This document shows, piece after piece, positions 11,103 to 17,159 of a DNA stretch of 17,159 nucleotides (position 1 is its first letter; every line of letters begins with the position of its first letter). Under the pieces are notes generated by a model. The model had not been told where the DNA came from. It worked only from the letters and a program-made list of their open reading frames with translations, and made no database searches. Source of the DNA: Stramenopiles sp. TOSAG23-3 (taxonomy: Eukaryota > Sar). The stretch lies in the NCBI GenBank assembly GCA_900128585.1, contig LT642458.1:1-17159 (forward strand), in the 5' to 3' direction. The translations under genes and the position numbers were made by a program.

Positions 11103-11117
11103 CTACATGGACATCAT
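11103..11117 (-). promoter_or_regulatory. Minimal upstream ORF before the dynein start
   Basis: Reading leftward from 11117, ATG ATG TCC ATG TAG forms a four-codon ORF whose stop lies about 60 bases before the dynein ATG. If the transcript starts upstream of it, it would be a small uORF. The transcription start is unknown. Confidence 0.3.
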
Positions 11118-12011
11118 TTTAGTTGGTGAATTCTTGGGTCAAGCTAGCTGGAACTGAATATCCTACTGATGTAAAGCAAGAAAATTAGTTTCTTCAAGCA
11201 AATGTTTTTTAAATTGTTATATGAAACTAGTAGTAAACTTTGCCTAGTCAAAAATTGGACCCCTCCGTACAAATGACAGCAGGTAGAAAGTAGAGGCAGT
11301 AATTTCGAGTTTTTAAATGCGTTATCGAAATATCATTGATAGGAATTACCGCAATTACAGTATACTACACTTGTATTAAAACACTCGATAATTACATAAG
11401 TGACGAAAAACTAATATAATTCTCTCAAAATTATCATAGGAAACACAGCCAATAACAGCAACAAAAAAGCAGGATTCAAAAAATCAAAAAACCAAAAAAA
11501 CGGACCTGTCAGTGATGTACACTTACACTAAACGTTGCCTCGAATGTAGATTGCACACTCCTTATTACTTAGTAACAAGAAAACAAATTGAATTGGGAAA
11601 ATATGATGAAATAACGAACTCGAAGCGGGTCTTGCTCTGATCGGCGTCGTCCTATTCTCTTCTGTATTATACACAAGTACCGGCAGGCCACCACGTGACA
11701 TTATGTGAAGTTCGAAAGCACAGCTGTTCTGTGGGTTGGTTAACAACATGTTGCTGAGCGTTAGTCTCCTGAGTACCGGCCGGCAGGTGTAATGAATGAG
11801 AGCGAAAACAAGTCGCCGAGAAATAATTTTTTTTACAGTAACACAGCATCGTATTTTCGTTTCAAACTGTGTAACCCCTACGGAATTTTAGTCGTCTAAC
11901 TTTCCAAATCATAGTTTCCGGCAAAATCGCTTTTTTACTCAAACAGGCAAACAAAATTCAGAGACCCTCATAAAGTCTACTATTACCTGTATTATCTACA
12001 GGCCCGATCGA

Positions 12012-12037
12012 GTAATTTAAATTCTAATTTAAATTAC
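12012..12037. repeat. Tandem AT-rich palindrome
   Basis: Twelve-base arms GTAATTTAAATT (12012-12023) and AATTTAAATTAC (12026-12037) are perfect reverse complements around a CT spacer. Each arm also contains the self-palindrome AATTTAAATT, so the motif is both a direct and an inverted repeat. It could be a cruciform or a dimeric protein-binding site. No terminator-like context is visible. Confidence 0.6.
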
Positions 12038-12105
12038 CTCTGGCACGGATGTCCCTGCTGGGCTTGGTTGTCGGTCGCTCGAAATGTGGGGCGTTAGTGG
12101 TTTTA

Positions 12106-12161
12106 AGGAACATATTAGTTATATTTTTATGTATATAGCGTACATTACATAGGAACATATT
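12106..12161 (+). repeat. Short direct repeat AGGAACATATT, two copies 45 bases apart
   Basis: Exact 11-base copies lie at 12106-12116 and 12151-12161. The intervening sequence is AT-rich and not itself repeated. They lie just left of the inverted-repeat element at 12230-12469, but nothing else links them to it. Confidence 0.4.
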
Positions 12162-12229
12162 GTACTAATTGATTTTGTTATTGTTCTTTTCACAATAATC
12201 GGTGAAAAGTTGGTTTATATCACACACGT

Positions 12230-12469
12230 AAAAATAGGAAATATCAGTACAGCATAAGGGTGATTTTTAACTAATACATAGAATTACGATATTTTAAGTT
12301 TTTGCGATAAAATTCAATGCTTTTTGTACTTGTAATATTGGCCTATATAAATTGGTATAGTGAAAATAAACCCTTTTTTGTGAAATAAAAAAACACTTCG
12401 ACGCTACTTTTATGTATTAGTTAAAAATCACACTACTGGTGTGTTGATGTACTGAGATGTCTTATTTTT
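12230..12469. repeat. Imperfect inverted repeat, fold-back or MITE-like element
   Basis: Positions 12260-12280 and 12411-12431 are exact reverse complements over 21 bases (left arm starts GTGATTTTTAACTAATACAT). Outside them, 12230-12250 and 12449-12469 pair again at 18 of 21 bases, after spacers of 9 and 17 bases. Weaker pairing seems to continue to about 12213 and 12486. The loop between the inner arms is 130 bases and has no open frame of note. The structure resembles a miniature inverted-repeat transposon whose arms have gained small indels. I could not find a clear target-site duplication, so mobility is inferred. Confidence 0.65.
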
Positions 12470-12710
12470 TAGATGTTATATTAATTCATTGAGTTGCTAA
12501 TGTCTGGATTGCAATGTAAATTTATACTGCAGCCAAGTTTTCCAACTAAACAATCGATATTTCTTCTTCGTCGTCTTCAGGTTCCATACAATTGCTTTTT
12601 GCTTTGATACCTTAACGATTAATTCTTGGTCGTTGAGAACTCCAGAATTGGCAATTTCGTCTTTTGTTTGTTTTCATAATTGTTGTAAAAATAATACATT
12701 AGGACATGGA

Positions 12711-12850
12711 GGGTTATAAATGTCACATTTAAATTTTTTTTTTGGAAACATGCCCAGTAATATGCCTATGTGTTATATATTCCTATCAAAATACATTAGA
12801 ATACAAAACGGAAAAAAGGGCGTTTCCAAAAAAAATGGACTATATGTACC
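12711..12850. repeat. Second inverted repeat, possibly a small MITE-like element
   Basis: The core is an exact 14-base inverted pair: TTTTTTTTGGAAAC at 12736-12749 against GTTTCCAAAAAAAA at 12822-12835. Pairing extends inward over GCCC/GGGC with a two-base gap, and outward imperfectly (GGTTATAAATGTC at 12712-12724 resembles the complement of 12838-12850). The span is about 140 bases. The T/A runs inflate the match, so the GGAAAC and outer portions carry most of the evidence. Confidence 0.45.
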
Positions 12851-13357
12851 ACACCACACACACGGGCACACGGGACCTCCTCAATAAACACTGTATTACT
12901 TAATGTTCTGACACGATTTTTACCTTAAATATGAACAACCATATTGCAAATTAATGGCAATGCGAACGAGGATGGTGCATGCAAAAGGAACCTTGCTATG
13001 ATGTAGACTACTACAATTAAGAGGAGAAGAAATATAGAATCTTATACTACATTCCTATAACAACGAAGTGCCCTTCTTATTTTTAATGAAGATCAGTAAA
13101 ATCGAAATCGATGATTCTGCTGCGGCCCCCTCAGTAGCTGTAGTACTGACGATCTTCTTGATTCTTCTGAAAGATAAATTTCGTGACGAGGAAGAATGCA
13201 CGCAGGCAGCATCATGAATGTTTCCATCCAACCAATTTTGGCAATCTTGGAGCGTTTTCTTTAAAGTAAGTGAAGCTCCAGATCGAAATGTACAAAATTT
13301 GACGCAGAGTTGTACAGGAGGTACGGCTTGCAATTTAAATCGAATATAAGTAAAAAG

Positions 13358-13365
13358 TTCATTTT
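13358..13365 (+). promoter_or_regulatory. Possible initiator (TTCATTTT) before alpha-COP
   Basis: TTCATTTT fits the oomycete-type initiator consensus (TCA-Y-T-Y-Y) and lies about 15 bases before the ATG, where a very short leader would begin. No matching element was found before the dynein gene, and the lineage is not established, so this is tentative. Confidence 0.25.
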
Positions 13366-13379
13366 AAGCATACAAAACT

Positions 13380-16300
13380 ATGATATCTAAGTTTGAGTCG
13401 AAGTCAAATCGAGTTAAAGGTTTGTCTTTTCATAGTGTACGACCATGGATTCTCGCTGCTTTACACAACGGAGTCGTTCAATTGTGGGACTATGAAATGA
13501 AAGTACTTTTGGAAAGATACGACGAACATGATGGCCCCGTTCGTGGGGTCGACTTTCATTCCATACAGCCACTATTTGTGTCTGGAGGCGATGATTACAA
13601 GATAAAAATTTGGAACTACAAACTGCGCCGTTGCTTATTTACACTTTTGGGGCACTTAGATTATATCCGAACGGTCGCCTTTCACAAAGAACATCCGTGG
13701 GTAGTCTCTGCCAGTGACGACCAAACTATTCGAATCTGGAACTGGCAGTCTCGTTCGTGCATTGCAGTACTGACTGGACACAACCACTACGTGATGTGTG
13801 CCGCTTTTCACCCTAGCGATGATATGGTCGTCTCTGCATCCCTAGATCAAACTGTACGTGTGTGGGACACCTCAGGTTTGCGGAAGAAAACTGTGCACGG
13901 AGTTCCCACTGAAGGCGATGGCGGGCTAATGCATCTTTCTTCGAGGGGTGCTGAACATAAGGGTGTCATCAGCTCCCGGGTGAATTCTGATTTGTTTGGA
14001 GCTGGGGATGCTGTTGTGAAGTATATTTTGGAAGGCCATGACCGTGGAGTTAATTGGGCCTCTTTCCATCCATCTTTACCACTTGTAATTAGCGGTGCTG
14101 ATGACAGGCAAGTGAAATTGTGGAGAATGAATGAAACAAAAGCATGGGAAGTTGACACGTTGCGTGGGCACACCAACAACGTCTCCTCTGCCTTATTCCA
14201 TCCAAAACAAGATCTCATCATTAGTAACAGCGAAGATCGAAGTATACGTGTGTGGGACAGTTCCAAGCGTCTCGGGGTATTTACATACCGGAAAGAGCAC
14301 GATCGGTTTTGGATTTTGACATCGCATCCTACCAAAAATTTGCTTGCAGCTGGTCATGATAGTGGTCTGATTGTATTTAAATTGCAACGGGAACGCCTGG
14401 CCTATGCGACTAAAGATCGGCAATTATTATATGTAAAGGATCGATATTTGCGAATGTATGACTATCCGTCGAAACGTGATGTTCCAATAATCAATCTGAG
14501 AAGATCAACTAGTACTAGTGTGTTAGGCTCGAAGCCCTACAGCTTGTCAATAAACGCCCTTAACCAAGCGGAATACAACGTACTGATCTGGAGTGCTCTC
14601 GAAGGTGGCTCCTATGAGCTTTTGACGTACGCAAAATCAGGATCTGGGAATGCCGATTCTGAGCCACGAAAAGGTTCTGGGTTAGCGGCAGTGTTCATTG
14701 CGCGAAATCGTATCGCAGTCCTTGAGTTAAAGAGCAGAAATATTCTAGTAAAGAATTTGCACAATGATTTGACGAAACGACTCCAATGCCCAGTCCAGGG
14801 GGTTGATGGAATGTTCTTCGCTGGATTGTCAGGAAGAATAATCTTACAAAAAGAGGATAAATTGTTTCTCTTCGAAACTAATTCTCGAAAAATATTGTCG
14901 GAACTGCAAGTGCCTCGTGTAAAACGCATTGTTTGGAATTCAGACCACTCTTTAGTCGCGTGTATGAGTAAATCGGGAGTAACTATCTGTGACAGACAAT
15001 TGAACTTACTAAGTCAAACTAATGAACCAACAAAAGTGAAAAGCGGTGCATGGGACGAAAACAACATTTTTATATTCACGACCGTAACGCACATCAAATA
15101 CTGTTTGCCAAGTGGGGACTCTGGTTTGGTTCGGAGCTTATCCAAATGTGTGTACGCCACGAAAGTAGTAAAAAGCATAATGTACTGTCTAGATCGAGAA
15201 GGGAAACCTCGCGCCTTGAAGCTTGACATGACCGAAGCAATGTTCAAGTTGTACTTGATGAAAGAAAAATACAATGATGTTATGGTTATCATACGAAAGA
15301 GTCATATGTGTGGTCAGTCAATTTTGGCATACTTAACAGAGAAAGGATTTCCACAAATTGCCTTATACTTCGTCAAAAATGATAAAACTAGGTTTGATTT
15401 GGCTTTGGAATGTGGTGATATTCAAGTTGCAACACAATCTGCGAAAGCTATTGATGAGTTGAAATGCTGGGGGAAACTTGGAGCCGCTGCTCTACAGCAA
15501 GGCAAACACGAAGTTGTTGAACTTTCTTATCAGAGAGGCAAAAGCTTCGAAAAACTTTCATTCTTATACTTAATAACTGGAAATGTGCCTTATCTAAGCA
15601 AAATGTTAAAAATTGCTCAAATGAGGAATGACGTAATGTCTAGATTTCATAATGCCCTCTATTTAGGGGATGTCGAGGAGAGAGTTCGTATTCTTGAAGA
15701 GGTGGGGCAAATTTCACTAGCCTATGTATTGTCCTCAACGCATCATTTAGAAGCAACCTCAAAACGACTGGAACAGCGTTTAGTTGATTCTGAGCAGCAT
15801 ATTCCAACGTCAAAGACCGCAAATTTGCTGCTACCACCAATTCCTATTTTATGCAAATCCTGTAACTGGCCTGAAATTGCTGTCAAAGATGATGTGTTCG
15901 CTGCTGCTGTTAAGAATAAGTGCACGTCGGATGAAGAGAAAGATGAGGGAGAAGAAGATATCTGGGGTGATAACAACGATGAATCTGTAACACACGGGAA
16001 TAGCCAATCAGACGTTGACGCCGATTATATGGATGACGAAAACGCTGGCGGAGGTGATTGGGCTGATGACGACGACGATGACTTGTTTGGAGGTGACGAC
16101 GTCTTGGAATTGGATGGAGGGAACGATCATCCTCCTGACAAATGGGGAACAAATTCAAATGGCGTATACATTGCGCCGAATCCACGTGGAAGTCCATGTG
16201 CTGAGTGGATAAAGAACTCGGCACTGGCCGGGGACCATGCAGCTGCTGGTTCATTTGTAACAGCAATGAAGCTGTTGAACCGCCAGATTGGTGTTGTCAA

Positions 16301-17054
16301 TTTTATACCGTTGAAACACTTTTTTGAAGCATGCTACCAAAGCAGTAAATGCTTGTTGCCAATGTCAAATGGCACAAACGCAGGAGCAAGTTATATCACA
16401 CGAAGTAAGAATATTGCTTTGCCAAAAGCATGCGTTCGACTGGAGCTACTTGCTTCAAAAATAAAAGCAGGCTACAGGGCTTTTGTTAGTGGAAAATTTA
16501 ACGAGGCCAAAAAAATATTTTTGTCCGTGCTTCACTCTGCCCCACTTCTTATTGTCGATAGCCGCAAAGAGGAAAATGACGTCAAAGAAATGCTGGCTAT
16601 ATGCAGAGAATATATTTTAGCAGTGATGTTGAAATTAAAAACGAAAGAAATGGGAGGGGGGCAAAACAAACGTAGCATGGAGTTAGCGGCGTATATGACG
16701 CACTGCAATTTACTTCCTACTCATTCTGTCTTGGCTCTGAGGACGGCAATGACACAAGCCTATAAAATGAAAAATTATATTACGGCAGAAACATTTGCCC
16801 GAAGAGTGTTGGATTTGTCTCCCACCAATAAAAAAATTGTGGCCACTGCCAAAAAAATTGTGCAAATAAGTCACAAAGAAGGCCGAAATGCAGTAAACAT
16901 TGACTATAATTCAAAAGAGGGGTTTTCTATTTGTTGTAAAAGCTTTAAAGCGATGTCTCAAACAGCTGACCCCCCCCCCCCATACAATGCCCGTATTGTG
17001 GAGCTTCGTATCAACATTCATATGCAGGGGAGCTTTGCACTGTTTGCAATTTAA
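13380..17054 (+). CDS. COPA: Coatomer subunit alpha (alpha-COP), C-terminus apparently frameshifted
   Basis: Largest subunit of the COPI coat, which forms vesicles for Golgi-to-ER and intra-Golgi transport and binds dilysine cargo through its N-terminal propeller. The frame reads 1,224 residues without introns. The N-terminus has WD40 repeats (about residues 1-315; HDGPVRGVDFH, GGDDYKIKIWNYKLRRC, SASDDQTIRIWNWQSR), then the second propeller and alpha-solenoid (about 330-820; VKSGAWDE, KTRFDLALECG, KLSFLYLITGN, NALYLGDVEERVRIL). A strongly acidic Asp/Glu/Gly linker follows (about 850-917), then the COPI C-terminal domain that binds epsilon-COP. ATG 13380 is well placed: in-frame TAA at 13365-13367, A at -3, and a standard alpha-COP N-terminus. 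The annotated stop (17052-17054) follows a C run, after which the sequence no longer looks like alpha-COP; the family-like ending is in the -1 frame. Confidence in identity is very high; the literal 3' end is probably wrong. Confidence 0.97.
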   Translation: MISKFESKSNRVKGLSFHSVRPWILAALHNGVVQLWDYEMKVLLERYDEHDGPVRGVDFHSIQPLFVSGGDDYKIKIWNYKLRRCLFTLLGHLDYIRTVAFHKEHPWVVSASDDQTIRIWNWQSRSCIAVLTGHNHYVMCAAFHPSDDMVVSASLDQTVRVWDTSGLRKKTVHGVPTEGDGGLMHLSSRGAEHKGVISSRVNSDLFGAGDAVVKYILEGHDRGVNWASFHPSLPLVISGADDRQVKLWRMNETKAWEVDTLRGHTNNVSSALFHPKQDLIISNSEDRSIRVWDSSKRLGVFTYRKEHDRFWILTSHPTKNLLAAGHDSGLIVFKLQRERLAYATKDRQLLYVKDRYLRMYDYPSKRDVPIINLRRSTSTSVLGSKPYSLSINALNQAEYNVLIWSALEGGSYELLTYAKSGSGNADSEPRKGSGLAAVFIARNRIAVLELKSRNILVKNLHNDLTKRLQCPVQGVDGMFFAGLSGRIILQKEDKLFLFETNSRKILSELQVPRVKRIVWNSDHSLVACMSKSGVTICDRQLNLLSQTNEPTKVKSGAWDENNIFIFTTVTHIKYCLPSGDSGLVRSLSKCVYATKVVKSIMYCLDREGKPRALKLDMTEAMFKLYLMKEKYNDVMVIIRKSHMCGQSILAYLTEKGFPQIALYFVKNDKTRFDLALECGDIQVATQSAKAIDELKCWGKLGAAALQQGKHEVVELSYQRGKSFEKLSFLYLITGNVPYLSKMLKIAQMRNDVMSRFHNALYLGDVEERVRILEEVGQISLAYVLSSTHHLEATSKRLEQRLVDSEQHIPTSKTANLLLPPIPILCKSCNWPEIAVKDDVFAAAVKNKCTSDEEKDEGEEDIWGDNNDESVTHGNSQSDVDADYMDDENAGGGDWADDDDDDLFGGDDVLELDGGNDHPPDKWGTNSNGVYIAPNPRGSPCAEWIKNSALAGDHAAAGSFVTAMKLLNRQIGVVNFIPLKHFFEACYQSSKCLLPMSNGTNAGASYITRSKNIALPKACVRLELLASKIKAGYRAFVSGKFNEAKKIFLSVLHSAPLLIVDSRKEENDVKEMLAICREYILAVMLKLKTKEMGGGQNKRSMELAAYMTHCNLLPTHSVLALRTAMTQAYKMKNYITAETFARRVLDLSPTNKKIVATAKKIVQISHKEGRNAVNIDYNSKEGFSICCKSFKAMSQTADPPPPYNARIVELRINIHMQGSFALFAI
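16970..16981 (+). repeat. Twelve-base homopolymer C run at the frameshift site
   Basis: Twelve consecutive C bases lie inside the alpha-COP reading frame, encoding a Pro run after Asp1197. Runs of this length are prone to miscounting in sequencing and to slippage in replication. The flanking coding frames disagree by one base across the run. Confidence 0.95.
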
Positions 17055-17104
17055 GTAAAATTGGAACTAGTACTGTCGGTTTGGTGGTAATTTACCAAAA
17101 TTGA
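16982..17104 (+). other. Displaced alpha-COP C-terminal segment in the -1 frame
   Basis: After the C run, the frame with codon starts at 16982, 16985, 16988 and so on encodes a short tail with C-x2-C (16988-16999, CPYC), twelve residues, then C-x2-C (17036-17047, CTVC), followed by NLSKIGTSTVGL and a TGA stop at 17102-17104. This Cys pattern and the following IG...GL motif match the end of alpha-COP in plants and many protists as I remember it. The tail predicted by the uninterrupted frame (HMQGSFALFAI) does not. Reading through this segment needs one extra C, two fewer C, or a -1 ribosomal slip, and would give a protein of about 1,240 residues. The shift is seen directly; its cause is inferred. 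Confidence 0.85.
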
Positions 17105-17118
17105 AACTGGCTCTATCA

Positions 17119-17124
17119 AATAAA
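17119..17124 (+). terminator. Possible polyadenylation signal (AATAAA) of alpha-COP
   Basis: AATAAA begins 15 bases after the TGA at 17102-17104 and is followed by a T-rich stretch near 17146-17159. The position suits a short 3' UTR and agrees better with the frameshifted stop than with the TAA at 17052. The motif is short and occurs by chance in AT-rich DNA. Confidence 0.4.
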
Positions 17125-17159
17125 AAATACTGGATTCACGGGTTATTCCTTTTTGTTTT

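Larger units (their letters stand above)
11042..13379. other. Divergent intergenic region, no convincing gene
   Basis: This 2.3 kb AT-rich stretch separates the two divergent start codons and must hold both promoters. All frames are broken every few dozen codons. The longest open stretches, on the minus strand (11528-11849 and 13055-13367), show no recognisable domain, and the second lacks an ATG. I see no tRNA cloverleaf or rRNA. The region does hold inverted repeats (12012-12037, about 12230-12469, 12711-12850) and short direct repeats (AGGAACATATT at 12106 and 12151; AGTACCGGC at 11676 and 11772). A less AT-rich patch at about 11620-11820 contains CACGTG at 11692-11697. Confidence 0.75.

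Noticed and set aside
11692-11718. GTTCGAA-type motif and CACGTG, considered as a tRNA B box or E-box
   Set aside because: No A box at the right spacing and no cloverleaf can be drawn. CACGTG alone is too common to call a site.
11676-11787. Repeated AGTACCGGC and CCGGCAGG about 100 bases apart
   Set aside because: Two copies of 8-9 bases with no larger repeat structure; chance cannot be excluded.
11528-11849. Two overlapping minus-strand ORFs of 73 and 60 codons
   Set aside because: They overlap in different frames, have no recognisable motif, and lie in a less AT-rich patch where chance open frames are expected.
13055-13367. Minus-strand open stretch of about 104 codons next to the alpha-COP start
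   Set aside because: There is no ATG in frame (it opens after a TAA at 13366-13368), no recognisable domain, and it overlaps the probable alpha-COP promoter.
13847-14335. 162-codon antisense ORF inside alpha-COP
   Set aside because: It is the reverse of a strongly conserved WD40 coding region, and the antisense product has no recognisable features.

Overview
This is a piece of nuclear genome from a eukaryote that builds motile cilia or flagella. It holds two very large genes, divergently arranged, and both read without introns. I cannot name the species. The standard genetic code fits: about 3,680 sense codons run in one gene with no in-frame TAA, TAG or TGA. The DNA is moderately AT-rich, and the lack of introns points to an intron-poor protist or similar lineage. 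A possible oomycete-type initiator just before the second gene is only a weak hint.

Layout. (1) Positions 11041 down to the left edge, minus strand: one uninterrupted frame for an axonemal dynein heavy chain, most like the DNAH10 (inner arm I1/f) class. It starts at a well-supported ATG, carries all four P-loops (AAA1-AAA4), the stalk and the microtubule-binding domain, and leaves the window near the end of AAA5. AAA6 and the C-terminal domain lie off the left edge. (2) 11042-13379: a 2.3 kb AT-rich divergent intergenic region with no convincing gene. It contains at least two imperfect inverted-repeat (fold-back, MITE-like) structures, a tandem palindrome and short direct repeats. (3) 13380-17054, plus strand: coatomer subunit alpha (alpha-COP), nearly full length. 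Its last residues appear to be thrown out of frame by a 12-base C run at 16970-16981. The expected zinc-knuckle-like C-terminus lies in the -1 frame and stops at 17102-17104, just before a possible AATAAA polyadenylation signal.

The two genes do not share a pathway: one drives flagellar bending, the other is part of the COPI vesicle coat at the Golgi. They share only a divergent upstream region. I found no new biological system. The points most worth checking are the alpha-COP C-run frameshift and the inverted-repeat elements.
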